A stretch of 21,908 nt of DNA. It comes from Chara braunii. Taxonomy: Eukaryota; Streptophyta; Charophyceae; Charales; Characeae. The stretch lies in the NCBI GenBank assembly GCA_003427395.1, contig BFEA01000539.1, positions 527,467-549,374 on the forward strand, given 5' to 3'. Position 1 is the stretch's first letter; every line of letters starts with the position of its first letter. The notes under the pieces are model-generated. The model had not been told where the DNA came from and did no database searches. It was given only the letters and a program-made list of their open reading frames with translations. The position numbers and the translations under genes are program-made. Below are positions 1 through 9,791 of this stretch, one piece after another.

Positions 1-610
1 TTCTTCTCTCAATTTCACCTCACACTACCTACCTAACATTACTACTAATTGGAGGCATACGGGGAACCCCGTAGCATCCAGAACCGTGTACATGAGAGAA
101 CATGCGGGGGCTACTCCCGACCTGCAGGTGGGCGATACCGGCCGGTAGCATCAGGGACCATACCAACAGGACCAATCCCTGTGCCTCCCCTTAGGTGGTG
201 GTCCCCCCCACCCCTGGTAGCATCAGGCACCATCCAGTTTTCTTTTTTACCTTGCTCTGTATCCACTATGTACAGTAATCATTAAACCGCGTATACGAGA
301 ACAGTGCATGCTAGCGACTCCGTTTGGTTGCTGTTGGCTGTTTGCTTGTTGTTTGTTTCCATCTCAGTCTGTATAAGGGACGCTGGACGCGTTTTCCAGC
401 AGGTGGTGCTCTCCACCAATAGATGGAGACGCCCCCCGGGTGCTAGCGATGTGTGTTCTAACAGAAAAAAAAAAAAAAAAATGCCCGACACCTGCGGGAC
501 AACACTTTCTGCAGTCGATGGCCCGGCGCGAAACAAACCCGCAGCCAAAAAAGACCTCGTTCATAATGCCGCGCCGACAGCAACTGTACCAAACGCCCCC
601 CAAAAAGAAA
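1..610. other. non-coding stretch, no gene recognised
   Basis: No credible gene. The phrase 'gtagcatc(c)agg-acca' recurs loosely near 72, 147 and 220, suggesting an old degenerate repeat. A poly(A) run lies at 465-481. Short frames here change phase over low-complexity bases and have no recognisable domain. Confidence 0.6.
58..73. repeat. 16 bp perfect palindrome
   Basis: TACGGGGAACCCCGTA reads identically on both strands (7 bp arms plus the central AA/TT equivalent). No neighbouring gene gives it a role; it may be a remnant of an inverted-repeat end or chance. Confidence 0.5.
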
Positions 611-688
611 TGTACGAACCCCCCCATAAAAAAACGTACGAACGCCCCCATAAAAAAAACATACGAACGCCCCCATAAAAAAGCGTAC
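611..688. repeat. 24 bp tandem repeat, about 3.3 units
   Basis: Units of about 24 bp run head to tail: NGTACGAACG followed by CCCCCATAAAAAAA, with one-base length changes in the A and C runs. The last unit breaks off at CGTACGAAAT. Each unit has a GTACGAAC core and an A tract. The unit length is near a multiple of three, so several frames stay open across it, which explains the apparent peptides rich in P, H and K. Confidence 0.8.
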
Positions 689-795
689 GAAATGGGGCAA
701 TATGTCTATCCCATTTAACGGACGTGCGGGCGTCATTTTCCCTGGGACCAGGAGAAGCGTCTTGCGGGGCCCTATCCTTCCATGAGTAATATACA

Positions 796-826
796 TAGAT
801 AGATAGATAGATAGATAGAAAGAAAG
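796..826. repeat. GATA microsatellite
   Basis: Five to six TAGA/GATA units in a row, decaying into GAAA units at the right end. Confidence 0.9.
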
Positions 827-1350
827 TGGCACATGTGTCCGTGAAGTAATGATGTGAATTCACGTCACACGAGTCACAAATTCTAGCGAAAGACTCGTGC
901 ACAGCACATTCTCGGAAAACTTTAATGCCAAAAGAGTTACGATAATTATGACGTCATCCATTAGCCAAGAAGCGTGTAATCATTCAGAGTGTTACTTGAC
1001 ACGCAAGCAACTGCTCACGTCAACTCGAAAATGCGCCCTCACAGATCGGACCGCAAGCCCCGAGTCGGCGAGACTGACAAGGGGGAAAGGAGTAATCCGA
1101 CGAAACGCAGGCCATATTCCTCCGGACTGCTGATCAGCATTGATGTGGAGTGGACGATTTCATCTTTGCGGCGGTCCTGGCTTTTAAGGTTTCAAGAGGA
1201 GTGACGTAGAGGGGGGGCGGGGCTGGGGAAGGGCGCTTCCAGGGGAGAGTAATGGGGAGAGGAGGATCTACCTGAGCATTGGGTATTTGGAGGCGGAGAG
1301 GGGTGGGGGGTTTGCTGATCCTGTAGTACAAGTTGTTGAAGCATTATTGA
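827..1350. other. non-coding stretch, nothing recognised
   Basis: Mixed-composition DNA with a G-rich stretch at about 1205-1265. I see no gene, RNA or element boundary. Small frames on both strands lack any familiar motif. Confidence 0.5.
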
Positions 1351-1550
1351 AAGCACCAGTACTTCCTGATGTCGTGCAGGTTAACGAGCCACGATTCGAG
1401 GAAGCGTACGGGCCACTACAGCAGCGCGCTCAAATTCATCTGATTAGGAAACGTACGGGCCACGACAGGAGCGCCCAGATTCATCCGACTAGAAACATTT
1501 CAACTCTATTTTTTGTCCGTGGCCGATGGCCGGGCCAAGTACTGGTGGTT
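1351..1550 (+). mobile_element. small inverted-repeat element, copy 1 (MITE-like)
   Basis: The left end reads GCACCAGTACTTCC and the right end AAGTACTGGTGGTT, so the termini are inverted repeats around (A)CCACCAGTACTT. A second copy lies in the opposite orientation at 3150-3310. Both share the internal blocks CGTACGGGCC and GCGCCCA-ATTCATCC and a T-rich block before CCGTGGCC. This copy is about 40 bp longer because a segment around the repeated block 'CGTACGGGCCAC' (1406 and 1453) is partly duplicated. It is too short to encode a transposase, as expected for a MITE. Target duplications are not clear, so the superfamily is left open. Confidence 0.65.
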
Positions 1551-1630
1551 CATTTCTGCAAAATTGCTGGGCGGACAGCCAACAACCTAGTTACGGCAAA
1601 AATATAAATACCAAATGACTCCGGTGGAGC

Positions 1631-1742
1631 TAGTCCTTCTTCCCCCGAAGACAACGTACGGTCATTATAGCTGTATCTAGACTGCAAGATGCCTCAAATA
1701 CAGCTATAATGACCGTACGTTGTATTCAGGGGAAGAAGGTAG
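1631..1742. mobile_element. foldback MITE-like element 1
   Basis: A near-perfect hairpin-forming inverted repeat. The arms at 1651-1676 and 1698-1723 are 26 bp exact complements, and the outer arms (CCTTCTTCCCC / GGGGAAGAAGG) extend the pairing with a few mismatches. The central loop is about 21 bp. Its outer ends match those of the element at 1804-1914, so the two belong to one family. No coding capacity. Confidence 0.75.
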
Positions 1743-1803
1743 TCCTTCATCGCCTTTGTTCAAACTCACGGGAATCCGCTTCCTCATGGCCCTACTTCCC
1801 CTA

Positions 1804-1914
1804 CTACCGTCTTCCCCCGAACACAACGCATCCTCATTTTGATTGTATCTGGACAGAAAGATAGTCTCTATACGTTCAGTATCAAGGTGCGTTATGTTTG
1901 GGGGAAGACGGTAG
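1804..1914. mobile_element. foldback MITE-like element 2
   Basis: The terminal inverted repeats CTACCGTCTTCCCCC and GGGGGAAGACGGTAG are exact complements, and pairing continues inward with mismatches (ACAACGCA against TGCGTTAT). The interior differs from element 1 while the ends agree, as for two members of a TIR family. At about 111 bp it cannot encode a transposase. Confidence 0.7.
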
Positions 1915-2077
1915 TCGGAAAAGTTACGACTGTAACGACTCCCTTTTTTTGTTTTTTTTGGAAGACCACTCCCTGATGTTGGCACTTGACTATTCGTGGA
2001 TGGATCGATTTCTTTGTACAATTATGTCCTTAAACACACAAACCAACTGCGAGGGGCGGATCACACAAAGGCAATTT

Positions 2078-2219
2078 GCACACAAAGAGTTCTTATCGCA
2101 CAAAGCCAAGGGTCCTTATCGCACAAAGCCAAGGGTCCTTATCGCACAAACCCAAGGGTCCTTATCGCACAAACCCAAGGGTCCTTATCGCACAAACCCA
2201 AGGGTCCTTATCGCACAAA
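2078..2219. repeat. 23 bp tandem repeat, five full units
   Basis: Units of 23 bp (GCACAAA-S-CC then AAGGGTCCTTATC) repeat from 2098 to 2212. A degenerate unit at 2078-2097 precedes them and a partial unit follows at 2213-2219. The first two full units carry G where the last three carry C, which records the order of expansion. Because 23 is not a multiple of three and the unit lacks stops, all three forward frames are open and give the same cyclic peptide; this is not evidence of a gene. Confidence 0.9.
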
Positions 2220-2625
2220 AAGGCAAACTGTGAGGTACCTCTTGTGTGCACTTGGGTTGAGTAGAGTTGGGTTACACCTGCTCATGAGCTTGAATGAAAT
2301 TCATGCTGGGGTGGGGTGAAATACCCAAAAGGGCCTTCAATTTTGTCCCGGGCAATTTGCCTATTGGTTATAGTGACCCACGTCTTTGGTCGCAGCACTG
2401 GGCCCTTTTTTAGAAAAAAAAAAAAAAAAAAAAGGTCATAGGTTCAATTTTACTGAGTCGGTCTTGGACTTATTGTGTGTTTCTGAACTGTGGCGCCCCT
2501 TTTTTTTTTCTTTTTTTCTTTTTTGTTTTTTCTTTTTTTCTTTTTTGTTTCTTAAGCACACGGACAGGGTACGTCCAACACCACGTCTTTCACAGACTAG
2601 GCCGTTCGTTGCATACCAGCTAAAA
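2220..2625. other. non-coding, low-complexity tracts
   Basis: Contains a run of about 20 A at 2414-2433 and a pyrimidine tract of T runs broken by single C or G at 2500-2552. No gene seen. Confidence 0.6.
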
Positions 2626-2793
2626 GAAAACCCCATTCCGCCCGGGATATGGACGACTGTTGACGAGGGTGACGATCGCTGTGTATTTGTCACCACAGTC
2701 AGCTCCGATTTTGGGTTCGAGTTGGGGAGGTAAGAGCCTATGGATGTTTTTGGAGCCTATGAAAACCCCCTTCCGCCGGGATATGGACGACTG
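2626..2793. repeat. direct repeat pair, about 33 bp, period about 135
   Basis: The block GAAAACCCC-TTCCGCC-GGATATGGACGACTG occurs at about 2626-2659 and 2761-2793 with one or two changes. The phrase GCCTATGGATGTTTTTG near 2736 partly recurs near 2851 and 2886, so a larger unit was probably duplicated more than once and then decayed. Confidence 0.7.
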
Positions 2794-3149
2794 CCTCTGA
2801 CAGGTAGCCTATTATTGGAGGATGCGCTTATCACGCCCAATAATCGGCATCCTATGGATGTTTTTGTTTATGAAAAAAAAAAGAAGAGCCTATGGCCTAA
2901 CGAGTCGTCCAGGCTTTCCAGGGGCTTTCGTTCTCAAAGGAGTGATATCTCACTGCACTTGAAGGGGCCCCACCTTCTGCCAATGAATATGCTGTCCTAG
3001 TCTTCACGGAGGAAGTACCAAGCAGGAGAGGGACTAGGGCAGGGCAGGATAAGCATAATGGGCAATCTTGAGGGAAAGAAAAATGGTGGGGGCTGCTAGC
3101 GGAGGATGCTCTTGCCAACTCTGCTAGCAGGCACTATCGGCTATCAATG
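2794..3149. other. non-coding stretch, nothing recognised
   Basis: Apart from the tail of the decayed direct repeat and a short A run near 2873, no feature can be supported. The small frames have no domain. Confidence 0.5.
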
Positions 3150-3310
3150 TTAAACCACAAGTACTTGGCCCAGCTATAGGCCACGGAAAAAAAAAAAAGA
3201 GTAGAAACATTTCTTGTGGGATGAATTTGGGCGCTCCTGTAGTAGCCCGTACGTTTCCTAAGATCGTGGCGCGTTAACGGGCACGACTCTAGGAAGTACT
3301 GGTGGTTTAA
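3150..3310 (-). mobile_element. small inverted-repeat element, copy 2 (MITE-like)
   Basis: Reverse-orientation relative of 1351-1550. The ends TTAAACCACAAGTACTT and AGTACTGGTGGTTTAA are inverted repeats of about 17 bp. Inside, CGTACGTTTCC, GGGCGCTCCTGTAG and CCACGGAAAAA are complements of blocks in copy 1. The TTAA at both outer ends could be part of the repeat or a target duplication; two copies cannot decide this. Non-coding. Confidence 0.7.
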
Positions 3311-3444
3311 TGAAAAAAAAAGAAAAAAAAGAGGAGAGGATACACAAGGGGGAAGGTAGGCGAAGCAAAGACAATGCGACAAAGGGGAAGGCAAATGATG
3401 GCTGGTAGTGAAAGGAAAGAAGGCTGCCAGAAATAGGGAGCTCG

Positions 3445-3585
3445 TTGTGGGTGGCGTAAAAGAAATATAGGGAGATGAGTGTTGGGGGGGGCAAGGGAAG
3501 GGTTGACCGATGCGCATTGTGGGTGGCGTACAAGAATTATAGGGAGATGAGTGTTGGGGGGGGCAAGGGAAGGGTTGACCGATGC
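3445..3585. repeat. 72 bp tandem duplication
   Basis: TTGTGGGTGGCGTAMAAGAA starts at 3445 and again at 3517. The two units then agree almost base for base through a run of eight G and GGTTGACCGATGC. Only a few substitutions separate them, so the duplication is recent relative to the rest of the region. Confidence 0.9.
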
Positions 3586-4148
3586 TCTTCCGCTAAAAAA
3601 GCCTCCGTGGCAGCGGTTCTGGTGGGGAGATCAAGAGAACCGGCGAGAAAGTAGGACTTGAAAACAAGAAGCATAGAAAGGCGAGCGAGAGGAAGGTCAT
3701 AGCAGGAAGGGAAGGCACTGGAGAAATAAGACGTGTAAGCGACAGCCATCCTTCCTCACACGAGTCGTTGTGGAGGCGAATGATCTGCCACTTGACTACC
3801 CCTGGATGACCCCGTAAGCACTTGGGAATAGGGGATCGGGACGAGGGGGGTGCCCCCCCACTTTCCCTGGTAATGGGTTCGTGCGGAACCTAGAGGTTTT
3901 AACTGTTTCTTCATACAGCTCTGTCAGGAGGAGGAGGAGACAGGGAGTAAGGTATACAGGAAGAAGAGCAATGTGATGCATATGCGCTTCATGCAGAAGG
4001 AACAACTCGTGAAAGTACTGCAGAATGCACCCATTTAAAAGCGACGGTCACTTCTAGCTTAGAGAATGGTGCCGCTTGGCGCATATAATTTATCAAAGAG
4101 AATCTCCGCCGAGAAATGGCTGGCTTCTTCTATGACCAGTGTCCTCAT
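3586..4148. other. non-coding stretch, nothing recognised
   Basis: Mixed-composition DNA with no gene, RNA or repeat I can support. Confidence 0.45.
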
Positions 4149-4415
4149 GGGCCTATAGTGGGAGGGTGGAAGGATGATATAGGGAGAAGAGGGTAAGTAA
4201 AGATAAATTTCATCATATTATTTGACGCTTTCGGACACACAAGAAAAGTAAGTTAGCAACATGGATTGGTTATAGGTTGTGCACCCACGACGGAGGTAAC
4301 AATGGGCCTACAGAGGGAGGGTGCGACGGCGATGGAGGGCAATGAAGGTAAGGAAAGATAATGTTCATCACATCATTTTATGCAGTCGTACAAGGGCGAA
4401 AAGCAAGCCACCAAC
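4149..4415. repeat. diverged direct repeat, about 112 bp, period 155
   Basis: GGGCCTATAGTGGGAGGGTG at 4149 matches GGGCCTACAGAGGGAGGGTG at 4304. The match continues in register through GGTAAGNAAAGATAA, TTCATCA-AT-ATTTT, and GAAAAG-AAG to -CAAC. The units are substantially diverged, so this is an old duplication. C-rich short repeats (CAACCCCCTCC) follow at about 4418-4445. Confidence 0.65.
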
Positions 4416-4445
4416 TCAACCCCCTCCCCAACCCCCTCCCCAACC

Positions 4446-5748
4446 CCGTTCCGGTCCTCTCCCACCTTATACTCCTCTTTCCATCCCAAGAGAGAGTTCG
4501 TATATACCAAAATGGAGGCTGAAACTAAGTGAACTCCCTAAGCTTGCAGAGGTCTAAAAACCAGCCCTGGTTGAACGAGCACGCTTCCTCCCGATAAGAG
4601 AGTCACCCCTATTGTGGAAGGCAAGTTAAGCCTTCTCTTTGGTGAACAACTGCGTAGACGGTCACCCTAAAGGGGTGAAGGTCTAACGGAAGATCCTACT
4701 AAAGGGGCGCAAGTCTTATGGCTGACAATGTTTGAATAAGACTTCTAAAGGCGTTGATGTCCTGTTTCTTCAGGCTTACAATATAGTACTGTACAACCAA
4801 CAATATGGACCTTAAACCACCATAGTTTCGAACGCCTTGTCCCTGAGGGTGGTTTTGGCCATGGCAAGACTACACTTCACCATTAAGCGATTTGCGCCAT
4901 CTATCCACTTTGTGGTGCGCTAGCCGTGAGATGAGATGGCGAAGGAAAGAAAATCAAATAAAAGAAAAGAAAACACTATTTCAAGCGCAGCTTGCCAGCA
5001 GAGTAGAGTGGGCCTAAGCGCCGACTTTTGTCGAACCATCACAAGTGCAATCGTTTTCTCCTTCTGACTGGTTCTCCAGCCTTTTCGGTTAGCTAGGTCG
5101 GGCCGAAAGCTGCGACACATCTAGAACCGCGTCGGTACAAGTTGCCTATGAAACAAGAATTCACCTCCGTCAATCCTTAAAGAAAGAAATAAACCAACTT
5201 TATCTGTAGAAGAAAAATGGATTTTGTATAAAAAGGGCAGATACCTCACACTACGATGTCTCCACAAAAGCAAGATTGATAAAGAAGTGTGGAATGAAGA
5301 AGTGATTTCAGATAAAAAGCAAACACATGTTTTTTCATAGCACGAGTGGGTTAGTCATGGTGGATGATCTAGGTCATCACTACAATGAAGGCAATTGAGG
5401 CACGTACACACACAACATGCCAAAAAATTGGCCCAACACTATCGAGTGATAGGTCGGTCAGGCCCCAACATATCATACATATGGCCACAATACACTATAA
5501 GATGTCTTCAAACCATTGGCATGTTTCCCAAGTATTTTGTTCCATCATGCCAGTTAACATGAGGAGTCCTTGGGGGTGTCACATATAGGATGAAAAATAT
5601 TTTTTTCACCAGTCAAATTACATGATGCACCAGTTCCACAGGAATTGACGCGCAGGAAAATCTGCATAAAGAGAAAAGGTTCGCATAAATCGGTGGTCTA
5701 AGCCACTAATACACCTAAGCCTGGCGGACTCCTAGTCGCATTGTGCAC
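4446..5748. other. non-coding stretch with one small hairpin
   Basis: No gene or element recognised. A short hairpin is possible at 4657-4683, pairing GAC..CACCC with GGGTG..GTC around a TAAAG loop. I considered an organellar insertion for 4600-4900 but recognise no specific organellar gene. Confidence 0.4.
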
Positions 5749-6105
5749 GAAGGTTTGTTAAATCGTCAGCGGTAAAATCTCTCTTTTGGTTGGCGTTGCC
5801 AGCCACCGTGGTCCGGTAGCCCTGAGCCTCCAAAATCGTAGAAGTGAGTCATTTTGAAGTTGCTTTGGACTACCCGATCCTGATGTGGTCCTGAGTCTCC
5901 AAAATTGTTGAAGTGAGTCATTCTAAAGTGATTTGGGACTACCTGATCCTAGTAGATCTGCAGTACATACGAAGCTTTGTTGAATCGACAACATCAGATT
6001 TTTTTCCTCGTTTGGTCGGGGCCACCAACCATGGTGGTCAAGGAGACCCGAGCCTCCAAAACTTTAGGAGTGAGTCGGTTTTTTTTTCTGAAGTTGTCTA
6101 GGGTT
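5749..6105. repeat. nested direct repeats (periods 222 and 69)
   Basis: A unit starting GAAGSTTTGTT at 5749 recurs at 5971 and runs into GAGCCTCCAAAA about 75-79 bp later in both. The GAGYCTCCAAAAT..GAAGTGAGTC block also has an extra tandem copy, giving starts at 5824, 5893 and 6050. An inner duplication therefore happened inside one unit of a larger duplication. Confidence 0.75.
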
Positions 6106-6113
6106 GTGCTGAC

Positions 6114-6763
6114 AACTTAAGGAGACAGAGCACCAACAATGACCTACTAGGATGTGCATCTAGGAAACTCACATATGGATAGTCCAAACTATGAGTATAT
6201 AATTTAACATAAATGGTTTCATAAGTAGTATTACACCTTTACTTCCAGATCTACAGTTTGTGGAGTGGTCGTTTTGTTAGCCTCGGATGTGAGGTAAGAA
6301 ATCTTAGAGTAGGAAGCGTGTAAGGAATGAGGAAGATTAATTTTTGTATTGGGTGAGGTGAAAGATGCATTAGCTTGTGGTAGGAAGTGAAAGGTGGAAT
6401 ATTTCTCAAAATTTCATACCGTACTGAAAACTTAAGGAGACAGAGCGCCAACAATGACCTACTAGGGTGTGCATCTAGGAAAGTCACATATGGATAGTCC
6501 AAACCACGATTATATAATTGCACAAAAATGGTTTCATAAGTAGTATTACACCTTTGCTTCCAGATCTACAGTTTGTGGAGTGGTCGTTTTGTTAGCTTCA
6601 TATGTGAGGTAAGAAATCTTAGAGTATGAAGCGTGTAAGGAATGAGCAAGATTAATTTTTGTATTGGGTGAGGTAAAAGATGCATCAGCTTGTACTTTCA
6701 CTAGTACGCACCCAACGGTAGGAAGCAAAAGGTGAAATATTTTTTAAAATTTTGTACCTCCGT
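6114..6763. repeat. 315 bp tandem duplication
   Basis: AACTTAAGGAGACAGAGC starts at 6114 and at 6429, and the two units are highly similar along their whole length, including GATCTACAGTTTGTGGAGTG and TTTTTGTATTGGGTGAGG. The second unit carries about 22 extra bases near 6690-6712. Both units look non-coding. The near-identity marks this as one of the younger events in the window. Confidence 0.9.
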
Positions 6764-8069
6764 TGTTTTGGGGAAAGAAACTGTTTTATAATTGTTTGGG
6801 ACTTTAACGTGACACCGGACAAATTCTATGACCATGTTTTTATGAAGTCACTTCATAAACATTTGCAAGAAATTTCAATATGATTCATTCATTCAAAATG
6901 TTTGTTATCGTCAATAAGCATTTTTATGTAACTAGGTCAAGGACTAAATGATTATTTTCTTTTATTTTCAGTTGGAAGGAATTGTGTCCCTCGTCAAACT
7001 TTAGGTGGGTAGCCCCTCTATTATAGAAATGGAGGTTCATAGATCGTAAAATCATAACTTCTGCTATAAATCGAGATAATCGTTAGAGAATAAATCGTGT
7101 TTTGATACAAATATTTATAAATCAAATGCCTCTTTAAAAAACACTCCGACGTTTAGACCTATAGTTGAGGATTATCGGGAGGCCTACTAGCAAAGATACA
7201 AAACCAACCTAAACTTTGCGGTTGATTCACACATTGTCAATCAAGGATTGCAAGTTATAAGTTACAAATTTTAAAAATTATTTTAATTATTACTAGTTTA
7301 TCAACATTAGGAGGAGGAGAAATTGAATATTTGGTCCCCAACAACTTGAAATAATAAGTTAGTAGAAATTTCATTCATTTTACAAGGAGAATTTCATAAG
7401 GGAGTTCTTAAACATAAGACAACGTTTCAAAGAAGGACGTGCAAAGCTGAGAGGGGTGGGGGGAAGAGCATTGGATTTGGGTTGGACGTGATCCTATCTG
7501 CAGGAAAAATACTAGTATGCATAGACTTTGAATGTCTCTAACTAAAGTCACATTGAGGAAGGATCCAATTAACACTCGCCCATCGTTGTTGAGAAATGAG
7601 CATAAGAAAAGTAATTATCTTAAGAAGTATTGACATATGCATTACTGATTAACCATTTGATTCACATTGTAGCCCATGGGCAAGGTAAGTGCTTAAAGAA
7701 TTCCTCAAATTTATGATATTCCCCCGCACTTCGCGGTTAAAAGGACCAGATATGGACTCGGGACGCAAAACTTGGTCAATAAGTAAAGTAGTAGAACTTA
7801 ATATGAACATGACATAAAAAACTTTATAGATTAATGATATTCCTGATAACTTATCGGTTAGAATGAGAGTTAATTATTTTTTTTTGGCTTGGAAACATGG
7901 TTTTTCTAAAAAAGATAAAGAATACAATTAAAACTGCACGTTTATTACGCACTTAATATTGGTCTACATAATTTTGGCCAAAGTATGAAGAAAGACGTTT
8001 CAAGACGTGATAAAAAGATTAATGCATACTAACCAATATATATTATATAACATAAAAATTAAAAATTAT
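6764..8069. other. AT-rich non-coding stretch
   Basis: No gene recognised. A weak direct repeat (TTA-TGATATTCC followed about 18 bp later by CGGTTA) is seen near 7711 and 7831. Otherwise nothing supportable. Confidence 0.45.
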
Positions 8070-8077
8070 ATTACAAT
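8070..8077. repeat. possible left target duplication of element copy A
   Basis: ATTACAAT lies directly left of the CAGGG terminus, and ATTATAAG lies directly right of the other terminus at 8813-8820. Six of eight bases agree. Eight-base duplications are typical of hAT transposons, but two mismatches leave this tentative. Confidence 0.35.
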
Positions 8078-8181
8078 CAGGGGAACTGGTGTTCGGAACC
8101 GGCCAAATGCACGAACCCGAACGCCTGAACGTATGGGACCCCTTGAAGATGCGTTCGGCCGTTCAGGCCGAACGCAGATCC

Positions 8182-8244
<63 letters not shown>

Positions 8245-8812
8245 AAAACAAAAAGATATGTTATGAAGAAAAATAAATTAAACAAGATTTGCCTGAGCAT
8301 TACATTCAAATTACTTACCAAATTTGAAATAAAAATAAAATACGAGTATAAATCCTAATTAAAAAAAAATAAAAAAATAGTGAGTGTGTGAGCACGTTTT
8401 CAATACCACCTAAGTTTATTTTGTTTTGGAATAGTTAAATGCCCTGAAAATTTACAGATGTGTACTTCACATAATGCAAAATGCACTAAAAAAGTTTTAA
8501 AAAATAATAAAATAGATTTAGACCCCGAACATAAGTGAAAAAACAATGTGGAAGAGCACGTTTTGACACCGCCATTTTTGAAGATTTTTAATTCTTACTT
8601 GGCTGAGCCAAATAAAGTCCAAATTTATAGGCATGTATCTCATGTTATAGAGAACTCACAAAAAACAATTCAGAGAAAAAAAAAAATTAGGCCCCGAAAT
8701 AATTTTTGGCGGGGGCCGAATGCCATCGGGTTCAGACCCCGTACGGACCCCGAACGCCCATACGTACAGTGGTTCGCCCTGGGGCCTCCGTACGTACGGT
8801 CTGGTAACCTTG
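8078..8812 (+). mobile_element. non-autonomous hAT-like element, copy A (most complete)
   Basis: Starts CAGGGGAACTGG and ends TGGTAACCTTG; sister copies end in ACCCTG, the complement of CAGGGT. Both ends are rich in CGTTCGG/CCGAACG words in both orientations, resembling subterminal transposase-binding arrays. Near the left end a perfect hairpin (8151-8175) is followed by 60 consecutive A (8183-8242). The interior holds two subrepeats beginning GCACGTTTT near 8392 and 8554. No transposase frame is present; peptides here are poly-lysine artefacts. The 735 bp length and CAGGG ends suggest a hAT-like MITE; the terminal inverted repeats are weak beyond five bases, so the class is an inference. Confidence 0.6.
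8151..8175. repeat. GC-rich hairpin inside copy A
   Basis: GCGTTCGGCC and GGCCGAACGC are perfect 10 bp complementary arms around a 5-base loop (GTTCA). The same hairpin, with a different loop, is present in copy D at 16310-16333. Confidence 0.8.
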
Positions 8813-8820
8813 ATTATAAG

Positions 8821-9768
8821 TATATTATAATTTTGGTTAATTAAGTTCTTAAGATAGTCAAATAGACCCAAAGAAAGGTCTCCATCACTTTTGTATGTGT
8901 AAAAAAGGTTTATCACTACATAGATTTGCTACGTCTAAATGAATGTTTGATGAAAATGAACATAAAGCAGTAATGGGTGGTCGTATTGCACCGTAGAACC
9001 AGATTGTACGTTCAAATAATAACAATATTCCTCATTGGATCACGCTTTACATGTGGTTGAATGATACACTCATAAGCTGTTGATATACAACTCTCAATTC
9101 GGTTATTACTTAAGGTTTTCATCATTCGATATCTGCGACATGTTTTTCAGTGAACCGATGTTGATATACAACTCTCAATCCAATTAATACTTAGAGTGTT
9201 CATCGTTTTATATCTGCGATATTTTGTTTAGTGACATGATGATAGTATCTCATATAAATTCAAAATTTCTTATCAAAGTTGACCATGTTAACTCAAGATT
9301 TGTCATGTAACATCCCCCAGGGGAAGGATTCTTTGGTTGTTGTAGGAGCAGTTGGGAAATCATTACCTCCTGACACATCATGTGTAAGAAGACCAACGAT
9401 GGGATGAAGCTTCGATGTCATAATAAGGTTTCATCGTGGTCGTAGATGACATTTGACAGATGGATAGTTAATGACGGAATTATGATAAATATTTATAGTG
9501 TGCGTAATTAGTGAAAATTAACAATATGAGTTAACTGGTGTCAGGGTTTTGCTATAGTTGTGGATGAATAACGGGTTTCTTGGTTCTCTTCTCTTTTGTT
9601 AGGGTTTGATCTCGAGCAGCGACTGCACAGTCTTTGGTTGAAATTCCTCATTATTCTGTTTTGGCAGTCTGGGCCTGAGCCCAACTGAGTTACGGGGACC
9701 TTGCAATGTGACCGCTATGTTTTGTAAGAGACGTCGAGTCCGTTTCTTGGTCTTGAGTGAGGGGGAAA
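8821..9768. other. AT-rich non-coding stretch
   Basis: Apart from the 81 bp tandem repeat at 9079-9240, no gene or element is recognised. Confidence 0.45.
9079..9240. repeat. 81 bp tandem duplication
   Basis: GTTGATATACAACTCTCAAT occurs at 9079 and 9160. The shared sequence continues through ATTACTTA, TTCATC and ATATCTGCGA, with moderate divergence. Confidence 0.8.
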
Positions 9769-9791
9769 ATATATATATATATATATGTATA
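9769..9791. repeat. (TA)n microsatellite left of copy B
   Basis: AT repeats interrupted by one GTATA directly abut the CAGGG end of the minus-strand element copy B. Confidence 0.85.

Noticed and set aside
1600-1615. TATA box (ATATAAATA)
   Set aside because: No gene follows; the site lies between decayed repeats and is expected by chance.
2078-2219. CRISPR-like array
   Set aside because: The units are contiguous with no unique spacers, and the sequence is eukaryotic in character.
1898-2319. Three overlapping forward frames with repeated peptides
   Set aside because: They come from the 23 bp tandem repeat, which is open in every frame; no start context or conserved ends.
4560-4900. Organelle-derived insertion
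   Set aside because: The composition and small hairpins hinted at it, but no organellar gene or intron motif could be named.
8007-8358. Forward frames rich in lysine
   Set aside because: They are translations of the 60-base A run inside element copy A; no domain or codon bias.
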